Source: Myxococcales bacterium
GTDB lineage: Bacteria; Myxococcota_A; Polyangia; Palsa-1104; JAEUJZ01
Assembly: GCA_016794465.1 (NCBI GenBank)
Contig: JAEUKA010000068.1
Span: forward strand, 1-64,000
Length of the DNA: 64,000 nt
Direction of reading: 5' to 3'
Of the stretch, positions 51,157 to 61,466 are shown piece by piece (position 1 is the first letter of the stretch; each line of letters begins with the position of its first letter). The notes beneath the pieces are model-generated. The model had not been told where the DNA came from. It saw only the letters and a list, made by a program, of their open reading frames with translations, and ran no database searches. Position numbers and translations under genes: made by a program.

Positions 51157-52470
51157 TTAGGCCGGGACCAGCTCGATGACCACTACCTCGGGGGGGCAGC
51201 CGAAGCGGAACGGCAGCCAGTGCCCGAGTCCAGCGGACACAAACAGCTGCGTGGCCTGGTCCGGCGTCCGGTAGTGACCCCGAATCAGCGGATAGACCGG
51301 TGACAGCAGCGACTTCCCCAGCAGTCCGACCTGCCCGCCGTGCGTGTGCCCCGACAGCTGCAGCGCCACTTGCAGCTTCTCGACGTGCCGAAAGACATGG
51401 GGATGATGGGCCAGCAGCACCGTCGGCTCACCGCTGCGCCGGTTCTTGAGCGCCCGCTCGAGCTGCCCCGGCACCAGCCGCTCGTCGAGTCGTGGCACCA
51501 CTCCCGAGTGAGCAAAGCCAACCCCCGCCAGCCGCAGCCCGCCGACCAGCGTCGAGTCCTCTTCCAGCAGCTGAATCTGCGCCCGCTCATAGGTATGACG
51601 AATGGTGCTCGAGTCGGCCAGGTACAGCTCGTGGTTGCCGACGCAGGCGATGTGCCCCAGCCGCGCCGGCACCTGCTTGATCAGCCGCAGCGTGTCCAGG
51701 TGCAGCCGGAACTCGTCACACAGGTCGCCCGTCGGACACAGCAGGTCGAGCTTCTCGCCGGCCAGCAGCTCCAGGCCGCGCTCCAGGTGCCGCAGCTGCG
51801 TCTGAAAGCGCGAGATGTGAATGTCCGTAACCTGCCCGATGCGAAAGCCGTGCAGCTCCGGCGGCAGCCCCGCCACCGCAATGCGAACCCGCCGCAGCAC
51901 GATCTGCGACGACTCGATCAGCACCCCGTAGCTGGCCCCGACCATCGCCCCACCCGGCAGCACCCACGGCAGCGTCTGCAGCAGCGAGCGCCGCGTCAGG
52001 ATCTGCGGAAACTTTGCGTCCGTTTGCAACACCGCGTCCGTTTGCAACACCGCGTCCGTTTGCAACACCACGTCCGTTTGCAACACCGCGTCTTGCTTGC
52101 GCAGCCAGCGCTTCACCAGCCGACCCAGCGGCACCCACACCGGCGCCGTAAACAGCCCCGCCAGCATCGCCACCTGCACCACCGTCGCCGGCCCCAGCAG
52201 GTACTGATGCAGCGTCATCACCCAGCCCGCCGGCGCTCCCGCCCAGCGCCACAGCACGCGCGGCAGCATCAGCAGCACCGTCAGCACCGCAATCACCCCA
52301 AACACCCGCAACAGTCGCCGCCCAAAGCCCGGCAGCGCCCACCGCAGAAGCAGCAGCCACACCCCAAACAGCACCACCGCCACCACCGGAATCACGCCCA
52401 TCCGAGGACGAGCCGACGACTGCATCACCAGCGGAGCCGCAGCAAGCACAAGTCCGATACCCGGCAACAT
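51157..52470 (-). CDS. membrane-anchored calcineurin-like metallophosphoesterase (YkuE-like)
   Basis: A 437-residue protein. Four N-terminal membrane helices (1-120) and an in-frame repeat (VLQTDA x4, 129-152) precede the phosphoesterase domain. Metal ligands: DIHISRF, GDLCDEF, GNHELYL, AHHPHVF and GHTHGGQ. Similar proteins (YkuE, LpxH relatives) act on phosphodiesters or lipid precursors. The active site should face the membrane surface; topology is uncertain. Confidence 0.85.
   Translation of the reverse strand: MLPGIGLVLAAAPLVMQSSARPRMGVIPVVAVVLFGVWLLLLRWALPGFGRRLLRVFGVIAVLTVLLMLPRVLWRWAGAPAGWVMTLHQYLLGPATVVQVAMLAGLFTAPVWVPLGRLVKRWLRKQDAVLQTDVVLQTDAVLQTDAVLQTDAKFPQILTRRSLLQTLPWVLPGGAMVGASYGVLIESSQIVLRRVRIAVAGLPPELHGFRIGQVTDIHISRFQTQLRHLERGLELLAGEKLDLLCPTGDLCDEFRLHLDTLRLIKQVPARLGHIACVGNHELYLADSSTIRHTYERAQIQLLEEDSTLVGGLRLAGVGFAHSGVVPRLDERLVPGQLERALKNRRSGEPTVLLAHHPHVFRHVEKLQVALQLSGHTHGGQVGLLGKSLLSPVYPLIRGHYRTPDQATQLFVSAGLGHWLPFRFGCPPEVVVIELVPA
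52016..52087 (-). repeat. 18-bp in-frame tandem repeat, 4 units
   Basis: Four contiguous copies of GCGTCCGTTTGCAACACC (one begins ACG), encoding VLQTDA units between the membrane and catalytic parts of the phosphoesterase. The copies are almost identical, suggesting recent expansion. Confidence 0.88.
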
Positions 52471-52524
52471 GGCCTTCCACTATGCCGCAAGCGAGGGGGG
52501 GTGCAAAAGTGTTACCCTTCGCGC

Positions 52525-54039
52525 ATGTTTGGCCGTCTGACGGTGCTGCTGTTTTGCCTGTTTTTGCTCGTGGGAGGGCGCGAGCCGCCGTGGGCCGATG
52601 CCAACGTCGCCTATCACACCACGCAGGCGCTGGTCGACCGGGGCGAGCTGGCGGTGCAGCTGACCGCGCCGTCGTATTTCTTCGTCGAGCGCAACGGCAA
52701 AAAGTACGGCTTTGCGACGCTCGGGACGGCGCTCGGGCAGCTGCCCAGCTATCTGACCTATCGAGCGCTGCGCAAGCTGCCGGGGATGCCGCCGGCGCCG
52801 TGGTTTGCGCTCAGCTCGCACCTGTCGTCGGCGCTGTGGATGGCGCTGGCGCTGGCGGTGTGGGCGCGGCGGACGCAGCGGCTCGGTGCCTCGCCCCGGC
52901 TGACCATCGGACTTGGGCTCGGGCTCGGGCTCGGGTCGCTGTGCCTGGTCTATGCGCGCAGCTCGTACGGCGAGGCGCTACAGACCTTGCTGCTGACGTG
53001 GTTTGTCGATCTGACGCTGTCGGTAAGCGAGCAGCCGTCGCGGCGGCGCCTTCTGCTGAGCGGGCTGTGCGTCGGACTGCTGCTCAACGCCAAGCTGGTC
53101 TATGCCGCCGTGGTGCCGATTGGCCTTGGCTACTTCTTGCTCTCGCAGCGTCACGCGGGGCTGTGGCGGAATGTGCGCGCGCTGCTGTGGCCGCTGCTCG
53201 GCGCCCTGCCCGGCCTGCTCGTGCTGCTGGCGCACAACTACGTGAAGACCGGGCATCCGCTTTCCACCGGCTATCAGTCGGGTCAGCTCGGCCTGTTTGA
53301 CGGCAGCTTGCTGGCGGGGCTGTTTGGGCTGCTGCTGTCGCCGGGGAAGGGCCTGCTGTGGTTCTCACCGACGCTGTGGCTGAGTGTGCTCGGGCTTGGG
53401 CTGGCGCTGCGCACCCAGCGACCGCTGACCTGGCTGGTCTTGCTGATGGCGGCGGTGGTGACGGCGATCTCGGCGAAGTATCCGGTGTGGCACGGGGGCT
53501 ACTGCTTTGGGCCGCGCTATCTGGTGCCGCTGATTCCGATGCTGTCGTGGCTGGCGGTGCCGCAGCTTACCGAGTGGTGGCAGCAAAAGCGTCGGCGCTT
53601 GGTGGTGGCGGTGGCGCTGACCGGCTCGCTCGGGCTGCTTTCTGCGGGGCTGGGGAGTGCGCTGTACTGGGACCACTACTGTCGGGTGCTGGCGGCGGTG
53701 CAAAAGCAGGCGCTACAGCCGTCGTGGAGCGAGGATCACCACGCCTTTGGCTACTATGTGCCGCAGTTCTCGCCGCTTGTCGGTCATGCCTGGCTGCTGC
53801 GACATCACCTGCGCCACGATCCCGACCTTTTGCGGGATGCACCGTGGCAGAAGCTGCTGCCGGCGCGGCTCGATCTGCGCGAGGAGTGGAGCCGGGTGCG
53901 CATCGATCTGTGGGCGCTCGACTGGTTTGCGGGGCCGGCGAAGCAGAACCTGCCGGGCTGTGCGGTGCTGCTGTTGCTGCTGCTGGGAATCGGTGGGGCG
54001 GGCTTTGGACTGCGGGCGAAGCTGCGCGATCAGCCGTAG
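52525..54039 (+). CDS. GT-C-like integral membrane glycosyltransferase or related protein
   Basis: A 504-residue multi-spanning membrane protein with about ten helices, including a Gly/Leu repeat (GLGLGLGLG). Early acidic EPPWADANVAYHTTQALVDRG and a later YPVWHGGYCFGPRYLVPLIP are typical of GT-C membrane glycosyltransferases (ArnT/PMT-like), where an early loop Asp or Glu is catalytic. Substrate is not evident. The ATG at 52525 is chosen because the hydrophobic helix begins there; the much longer in-frame extension upstream runs opposite to the phosphoesterase gene. Overlaps the next gene by 10 nt at the 3' end. Confidence 0.6.
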   Translation: MFGRLTVLLFCLFLLVGGREPPWADANVAYHTTQALVDRGELAVQLTAPSYFFVERNGKKYGFATLGTALGQLPSYLTYRALRKLPGMPPAPWFALSSHLSSALWMALALAVWARRTQRLGASPRLTIGLGLGLGLGSLCLVYARSSYGEALQTLLLTWFVDLTLSVSEQPSRRRLLLSGLCVGLLLNAKLVYAAVVPIGLGYFLLSQRHAGLWRNVRALLWPLLGALPGLLVLLAHNYVKTGHPLSTGYQSGQLGLFDGSLLAGLFGLLLSPGKGLLWFSPTLWLSVLGLGLALRTQRPLTWLVLLMAAVVTAISAKYPVWHGGYCFGPRYLVPLIPMLSWLAVPQLTEWWQQKRRRLVVAVALTGSLGLLSAGLGSALYWDHYCRVLAAVQKQALQPSWSEDHHAFGYYVPQFSPLVGHAWLLRHHLRHDPDLLRDAPWQKLLPARLDLREEWSRVRIDLWALDWFAGPAKQNLPGCAVLLLLLLGIGGAGFGLRAKLRDQP

Positions 54040-55376
54040 ACGGCCAGGCCGACGTTGAGCCGGTTCTGGGCGGCGATCTCCAGGACGACGCGGAACTCGG
54101 CCCAGGCGAGCAGCAGCCGCTCGATGTCTTTTTGGCTCTTCTGCTCCCAGTCGCTGCGCCACTGTAGATAGGCTTCTTCCTGTACGTCGTCGCCCATCTT
54201 GGCGCTGTAGAGCGCGCGGCAGAACCGCTCCAGGCGCTGGCCGAGCCGGTTGGCGTCGAAGCTGCGCGCCAGCTCGAGCAGCCGATCCGGCTTGAGCAGA
54301 AACACCGCGCCGTCGTACGGCTGACCCGGCTTGGCCCACGGCACCAGCGCGCCGATCTCCTCGGGACCGATGTTCTCCAGCAGCGGACCGTACCCGCCGG
54401 GCGGCTTCGGGCACGGCAGCACTTCGATCATCGCATCGAGCACGCTGGGCAGCTCTTCCAGATCCTCGGCGTCGTCGGCATCGATGATCGGCGTCGCGTC
54501 CCCAATCGCCAGGATCGCCAGCAGCTTCTGATCCAGGAACTTGACCGTGTCGCCACCGGCAAACACGCCCGCATGCGACAGCGCCAGCAGCTCGAAGGTG
54601 TGGGTGTGCCACGCCGGGTGATCCTTGGCTTGACCGAGCGGTAGCTGCTGCTGAGCCAGCGCCTTCGCCGTCGGATCGCGCAGCTCCATCAGCGGTCCCA
54701 GGACTTCCTCGGGCGCGCCGCCGATGACCTGGCTCAGCTGGCTGCCGGGCACCTGGCCGAACGCTTGGTGGATGAGGTTGCCGTCGAACGCGAACAGCGC
54801 CGCGCGGGTGGTGTCCGCCGGCTCGTCGTCGCCGGTGATGATCAGACTCGACGGCGTATCGAAGCCGCGATCGTGGAACACAAACGAGCCCAGACCCGTC
54901 GGCGTGCCCGGCGGAACCATCAGCAGGCGGCCTCGGACCAGCGCTGCGGTGCGCGTCGCCGCCTGGCCAAAGCCCATCCGGGTGCCATCGTCGGCAGCGA
55001 CCACATCATCGACCGAGTGACCGACCAGCTTCTGGAACTCGGCCAGGAACTCGTCGCTCGGCTCGCCGGTGAAGCTGCCGACCTCGATGCCGTCCTCGAA
55101 GGCATGGAGCAGCGACTGCTTGCCCTGGTGGTTGACGTGCACAAACATCGCCTTGCCGCCGTTCTGCGACAGCGCGACCAGCAGCGCCGGGGACACCGCC
55201 GGCAGACCCGTCTGTCCGTCCATGACCTCGAGCTGCTGAATGTCCAGCTTCTCAAGCGGCGACAGACGCACCCACGCCGTCGGGGGTACATTCTGGGCAA
55301 CGATGTTAACGATCGTATCGGGGTTCAGGCCGCGAGGTGGCTGCGGCAGCAGGATTGCGGTCAGGTCTTGAGCCAT
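54030..55376 (-). CDS. 448-residue protein of unknown function
   Basis: Not recognised. It has mixed alpha/beta content, no signal peptide and no membrane helix, with a Pro/Gly-rich linker (PCPKPPGGYGPLLENIGPEE). The C-terminal part is helical (YLQWRSDWEQKSQKDIERLLLAWAEFRVVLEIAAQ). It carries no catalytic motif that I can name. The minisatellite at 55433-55705 lies just upstream of its start. It could be expressed from within or near that repeat. Confidence 0.55.
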   Translation of the reverse strand: MAQDLTAILLPQPPRGLNPDTIVNIVAQNVPPTAWVRLSPLEKLDIQQLEVMDGQTGLPAVSPALLVALSQNGGKAMFVHVNHQGKQSLLHAFEDGIEVGSFTGEPSDEFLAEFQKLVGHSVDDVVAADDGTRMGFGQAATRTAALVRGRLLMVPPGTPTGLGSFVFHDRGFDTPSSLIITGDDEPADTTRAALFAFDGNLIHQAFGQVPGSQLSQVIGGAPEEVLGPLMELRDPTAKALAQQQLPLGQAKDHPAWHTHTFELLALSHAGVFAGGDTVKFLDQKLLAILAIGDATPIIDADDAEDLEELPSVLDAMIEVLPCPKPPGGYGPLLENIGPEEIGALVPWAKPGQPYDGAVFLLKPDRLLELARSFDANRLGQRLERFCRALYSAKMGDDVQEEAYLQWRSDWEQKSQKDIERLLLAWAEFRVVLEIAAQNRLNVGLAVYG

Positions 55377-55432
55377 GTGCTCCGTAGGTTATGCCCATCG
55401 TCCGCCCTTTGCCAAGCCGGTTGAAGGCTTGT

Positions 55433-55705
55433 CATGCCGACCCCTCCGCATGGCGTGACGACTCCTCCGCACGGCATGCGCACCCGCCGTCATGTCATGC
55501 GCACCCGCCGTCATGTCATGCGCACCCCTCGTCATGTCATGCGCACCCCTCGTCATGTCATGCGGACACCTCGTCATGTCATGCGCACCCGCCGTCATGT
55601 CATGCGCACCCGCCGTCATGCCATGACGAGCCCTCCGCATGCCATGACAGCGCCTCGTCATCCCATGACAGCGCCTCGTCATCCCATGACGAGCCCTCCG
55701 CGCAG
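55433..55705. repeat. 21-bp intergenic minisatellite, 13 contiguous units
   Basis: Thirteen 21-bp units without gaps. The most common form is CATGCGCACCCGCCGTCATG followed by T; flanking units replace the centre with CGACCCCTCCG or ACAGCGCCTCG. Each junction makes a CATGTCATG-type near-palindrome. Unit length is 7 codons, so both strands stay open across it, but the frame on one strand runs into the tRNA, and coding is unlikely. No spacers, hence not a CRISPR. It lies between the start of the 448-residue gene and the tRNA-Gly promoter. Confidence 0.88.
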
Positions 55706-55775
55706 CAGCCCGCCACCGTCCCGGGCGCGGCGGGTTTCCCCAAGCTGGCGGCTGAAAAAATCTCGAAATTTCCTG

Positions 55776-55803
55776 TTGACTTGAACCGTGAGAGCGATAG
55801 ACT
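55776..55803 (+). promoter_or_regulatory. tRNA-Gly promoter
   Basis: -35 TTGACT, 16-nt spacer and -10 TAGACT. The predicted start is about 55810, 8 nt before the tRNA. Same spacer and similar hexamers as the rrn promoters. Confidence 0.8.
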
Positions 55804-55817
55804 GCCTTCCGTCTCTC

Positions 55818-55889
55818 GCGGGAGTAACTCAGTGGTAGAGTGCCACCTTGCCAAGGTGGACGTCGAGGGTTCAAGTCCCTTCTCCCGCT
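55818..55889 (+). tRNA. tRNA-Gly (anticodon GCC)
   Basis: A 72-nt cloverleaf: acceptor GCGGGAG/CTCCCGC, D-arm ACTC-AGTGGTA-GAGT, anticodon arm CCACC-TTGCCAA-GGTGG with GCC, T-arm GAGGG-TTCAAGT-CCCTT, discriminator T. The 3' CCA is not encoded. It is followed at once by a terminator. Confidence 0.97.
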
Positions 55890-55896
55890 CTTCAAA

Positions 55897-55945
55897 GGCT
55901 GGTCCATGAGGAAACTCAGGTCCGGCCTTTTTGCTTTTCGGGCCC
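55897..55945 (+). terminator. tRNA-Gly terminator, first copy of a 49-bp direct repeat
   Basis: GGCTGGTCCATGAG-GAAA-CTCAGGTCCGGCC forms a long stem (one bulge, one mismatch, one G-T) with a GAAA loop, followed by TTTTTGCTTTT. The same 49 bp recurs at 57583-57631. Confidence 0.85.
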
Positions 55946-55976
55946 CATCGTGGATGGGGGCACGGTCCCGACTTTG

Positions 55977-57437
55977 TCACAGCTCCTGACGCAAGACGGG
56001 CTCTGCGGGAAGCTTGTCCGAGTCCTGCGCTTCTGAAGCGCTCCTGAGCGCACAGCAGCGCTTGTACTTCTTGCCGCTGCCGCAGGAGCAGAGTTCATTG
56101 CGACCGAGGACTGTCTCCGCGCGCGCCGGGCGGCTCTTTCCTTCGTAGGCACGGTGCGCGTCCAGCAGCTTGACAACAAGCTCAGGAATGAAGGGAAGGC
56201 CGACTTCCTTCACCGTTTCCGTCGGATAATACAAATCTTCCGGCTGGGCGGAGGCCGTCCAGGGCAGCGTCACCAACACATGCAAGATCGAATCGCTTGT
56301 GATCAGGTCGATGCCCATCGCATTGGCGACCGCCGCGAGCGCCAAGTTCTCTGGGACCTCATCGGGGCTCGTGTAGCGAGGCGGAGACTCCGGGTTGAAG
56401 CGATTCCATTGACGGATGAATAGCCCGCCGCCGGCTCTGCGGTGAAACTCCCGCATCTCTTCGCGATGGTCAAACGACACCTCAAACGAGGTGGCCGCTA
56501 GCTTGAGGATGGCGGCACTCATGTTGCCGTCGGGCCCGTTTGGAAAGGTGTGCTCCGCGTGGAACACCTTGCGGATCTCGCCGCGCAGGCCTCGATGTCG
56601 TACGGCGAGCGCGGTCAAGCCATAGACGGCGTTGGTGACGGAAAGCGGAGAGCTTGGCGGCTCGAGGCAGTCCTTATAGCCCCCGAGCACCATCTTCCCG
56701 AGCTTGCCCGCTGCCCAAGCGCCGCGAATGCTCACCGGAACGAGCCCCTGCCGTACGGCAGGCCAGGAGATCTGCATGCTGCGCAGGTGCCGCGCCAGCT
56801 CGTCGTTTTCTTCGAGGGTCTCGCGTGCGTTCATCGCGAACAAGAGCAGCAGATGGCCTATCGCCCAGACGTTGTTCCAGTAGTCACGGAGCAGGGGCAC
56901 CTCGTGGGGCTTCGGTCGCGCCTTGACCTTGCGCAGCCTGACTCGCATTTGGCTCAAGAATGAGGCGCTATCGAGGGCATACCCCAAGAACTGCATGCGC
57001 ATGAGCGGCTGCCACGCCGAGATGCCGATGAACTCTTCCCGGGAGAGCTCCGCGCCAGCAGTGAAGATACGTCGCAAGAGCTTGTTGACGTTGCCCGCTT
57101 TCCCGATGAGGCTCTGCGCCACAGTGAGGCGCGCGCGCAGGTCTGTGACGTGCTCCGCGAGTGTGTCAAGCTGCGAGCGCGTGATCACCGGCAGCTCGCG
57201 CACCAACATGCCCTCGCCCAAGCAGGTGACGAAGTGGCCGTTCCTCATCACCACAAGGAACGGTCCCTTTTCCGGATCATCTAGCGAGATCGCCACACGA
57301 TCCGCCGACTCGGGAAGATTGACCTTGCCAAGGATGAATTGCAGGAGCGGCGTATCGTTGTAGAGAGACATCGCCAGCTCAACGTGCGGCAGCGATACGC
57401 GCTCCAATCGACTCAGGAAGTGGGTGTCGTGGGCCAT
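55977..57437 (-). CDS. SEC-C motif protein of unknown function in a repeat-flanked segment
   Basis: A 486-residue protein. The C-terminus has a SEC-C zinc-binding motif, ELCSCGSGKKYKRCC, preceded by a basic linker. The large N-terminal part (1-430) has no family I can name; it contains an FLLFAMNARETLEEND helix region and no membrane segment. SEC-C domains occur in SecA and in many small proteins. Its wobble positions look less GC-rich than neighbours (impression only). The gene stands alone between two 49-bp terminator copies next to a tRNA gene, which suggests acquisition or a local duplication. Confidence 0.65.
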   Translation of the reverse strand: MAHDTHFLSRLERVSLPHVELAMSLYNDTPLLQFILGKVNLPESADRVAISLDDPEKGPFLVVMRNGHFVTCLGEGMLVRELPVITRSQLDTLAEHVTDLRARLTVAQSLIGKAGNVNKLLRRIFTAGAELSREEFIGISAWQPLMRMQFLGYALDSASFLSQMRVRLRKVKARPKPHEVPLLRDYWNNVWAIGHLLLLFAMNARETLEENDELARHLRSMQISWPAVRQGLVPVSIRGAWAAGKLGKMVLGGYKDCLEPPSSPLSVTNAVYGLTALAVRHRGLRGEIRKVFHAEHTFPNGPDGNMSAAILKLAATSFEVSFDHREEMREFHRRAGGGLFIRQWNRFNPESPPRYTSPDEVPENLALAAVANAMGIDLITSDSILHVLVTLPWTASAQPEDLYYPTETVKEVGLPFIPELVVKLLDAHRAYEGKSRPARAETVLGRNELCSCGSGKKYKRCCALRSASEAQDSDKLPAEPVLRQEL

Positions 57438-57582
57438 GCGAGGCCGCGATATTTACACAGAGAACCAAGCGGGAGCTCGACCATAAACCAACAAATGACT
57501 TCCTGCTGGTTGCGTTCTGTCCGCAACACGCGAGAACCATGCGTCGTTTGACTGGGGCTGGTGCCGTCTCCCGGCCTCCAGC

Positions 57583-57631
57583 GGCTGGTCCATGAGGAAA
57601 CTCAGGTCCGGCCTTTTTGCTTTTCGGGCCC
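57583..57631 (+). terminator. second copy of the 49-bp tRNA terminator repeat
   Basis: Identical to 55897-55945 over 49 bp. It is preceded at the same 16-bp spacing by TCTCCCG (57567-57573), which also forms part of the tRNA-Gly 3' acceptor arm (55881-55887). So the copy carries a degraded fragment of a tRNA 3' end. Confidence 0.8.
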
Positions 57632-57662
57632 TGGTTTGCTCCGAGGCTCGTACCATCACCAC

Positions 57663-58742
57663 ATGGGCGATGATTCGGATGCCAAGCGGGCCTCTGCCCT
57701 GCAAGCCCAGCTGGATGCGGTGCAGGCCGAGCGAGCGACTCTCGCGGAGGAAGCCCGACGGCTCCAGGCGCTGGTCGCGGCAGTTCCGGACTTGATCATT
57801 CGGCTGCGGCGCGACGGTACCTATCTGGACTTCGTGGGGGCGAAGGACATTCCGGTGCTGATCCCTCGCAGCGAGCGCATTGGGCGGACCGTCCGCGAGA
57901 TCTTGCCGCCGGAGGTTGCGACGGCCTACGAGCAGGCCATGACGGCGGCTTTGGATACGGCGTCGACGCAGACCTTCAGCTATCGGCTCCAGATTCGCGG
58001 CACGCCGGGCTACTACGAAGCGCGGGTGGTGCCGAGCGGGCCCGACGAGGTGCTGATGGTGGTGCGGGATGTCACGACCCGTCACCTCGCCGAAGCAGCG
58101 CTGCGCGTCGAAAAAGAGTGCTCGGAGCAGATCCTGCTGAACATCTTGCCTCGGGCGATTGTCGAGGAGCTGAAGCGCTCGAGCGGCAGCATCTCGCATC
58201 GCTTCGAGTCGGCGACGGTGCTGTTCGCGGACATCGTCGGCTTTACTGCCGCCACCGCGTCCCTGTCGCCCGCTGCGGTCGTCGAGACGCTGAACGAGAT
58301 CTTTACCTCGTTTGACGCCATCGCCGAGCGGCTCGCCCTCGAGAAGATCAAGACCATCGGCGACGCCTACATGGTCGTCGGTGGCGTGCCCATCACCCGC
58401 CCCGATCACGCCGAAGCGATTGCCGAGATGGCGCTCGACATGCTGGGGAAGATCCCTCAGTTTTCGTTTCCGGGCCAGCGACCGCTGACGCTGCGGATTG
58501 GCATCGCCACCGGGCCGGTCGTCGCGGGGGTGATTGGCCTGCGCAAGTTTGTCTACGACCTGTGGGGCGATACCGTCAACGTCGCCAGCCGGATGGAGTC
58601 GTCGGGAGAGCCGGGGCGCATTCAGGTCGCCGCCGCCACCTACGAGGTGCTGCGCGACCGCTATCGCTTCGAGCCCCGAGGCAAGATTCCGATCAAGGGC
58701 AAGGGCCTGCTCGCGACGTACTTTCTGCTGGGCCGGACGTAG
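57663..58742 (+). CDS. class III adenylate cyclase with PAS domain
   Basis: A 359-residue protein. A coiled N-terminus (8-35), a PAS-like domain (about 35-150) and a class III nucleotide cyclase domain (about 180-355) with metal-binding Asp in LFADIVGFTA, LEKIKTIGDAYMVVGG and LWGDTVNVASRME. The Lys in EKIKTIGD and the Asp in YDLWGDT favour adenine, so it should make cAMP from ATP. No membrane segment, so the PAS may sense a cytosolic signal. The ATG 57663 follows the second terminator repeat. Confidence 0.85.
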   Translation: MGDDSDAKRASALQAQLDAVQAERATLAEEARRLQALVAAVPDLIIRLRRDGTYLDFVGAKDIPVLIPRSERIGRTVREILPPEVATAYEQAMTAALDTASTQTFSYRLQIRGTPGYYEARVVPSGPDEVLMVVRDVTTRHLAEAALRVEKECSEQILLNILPRAIVEELKRSSGSISHRFESATVLFADIVGFTAATASLSPAAVVETLNEIFTSFDAIAERLALEKIKTIGDAYMVVGGVPITRPDHAEAIAEMALDMLGKIPQFSFPGQRPLTLRIGIATGPVVAGVIGLRKFVYDLWGDTVNVASRMESSGEPGRIQVAAATYEVLRDRYRFEPRGKIPIKGKGLLATYFLLGRT

Positions 58743-58778
58743 CTCGCCGGACGCAGCTCAGGGGCAGGACAGCGCCTG

Positions 58779-60950
<2,172 letters not shown>

Positions 60951-60983
60951 GCGGCGCAGTGTAGAGAGAAGTGGGCGCGCTGG

Positions 60984-61466
60984 CTAGGTGGTCGAAGGGG
61001 GGAAGCCTTCGGCGTCGTCTTCGCCGAGCTTGCGCAGCTGGGTGAGCAAGCGCTTCTGGGCGGCACTGTCGCGCACAGCCACAAACACGGTGTCGTCGCC
61101 GGCGATGGTGCCAACGACCTCGGGATAGGCGAGGCGATCGATGGCGGCACCGACGCGGCTGGCTTCTCCGGGTGGGGTATGCAGGACGATCAGGGCGTCT
61201 CCGGCGGGGGCAGCATCGAGAACGGACTCGCTGAGCACCGATTGCAGGGGCGGACCGCCGGCCTGCACCGCGCGCTGACTGGGACGGACGTAGCGGCCAC
61301 CTTCCTTGCACAGGCGCAGGGCAGCGATGTCGCGACTCACCGACGACTGAGTGACCTGCCAACCCTCGGCGGTGAGAGCCTCGCAGACCTCCTCTTGGGT
61401 GCGAAGCTCGCGGGACGACACCAGCTCGGTCAGCTTGCGCAGGCGTAAGGCTCGGCGGCTGTTCAT
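60984..61466 (-). CDS. argR: arginine repressor
   Basis: A 160-residue ArgR/AhrC family regulator. Winged-helix DNA-binding N-terminus (SSVSRDIAALRL), and a C-terminal arginine-binding/oligomerisation domain with GDDTVFVAVRD. ATG overlaps the argH stop (ATGA), so the repressor is co-translated with the enzyme it would regulate. No clear ARG box was identified in the window. Confidence 0.85.
   Translation of the reverse strand: MNSRRALRLRKLTELVSSRELRTQEEVCEALTAEGWQVTQSSVSRDIAALRLCKEGGRYVRPSQRAVQAGGPPLQSVLSESVLDAAPAGDALIVLHTPPGEASRVGAAIDRLAYPEVVGTIAGDDTVFVAVRDSAAQKRLLTQLRKLGEDDAEGFPPSTT

Noticed and set aside
51340..52524. Long open frame opposite the phosphoesterase gene, in frame with the GT-C-like protein
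   Set aside because: It is rich in Gln, Arg and His with no domain features, is antisense to a well-supported gene, and the real protein begins with a hydrophobic helix at ATG 52525.
55433..55705. Possible CRISPR array
   Set aside because: Units are contiguous 21-bp repeats without unique spacers, and no cas gene is near.
55391..55909. Open frames on both strands across the 21-bp array
   Set aside because: A repeat whose unit is a multiple of three stays open by chance, the rightward frame continues through the tRNA gene, and no ribosome site or family match was seen.
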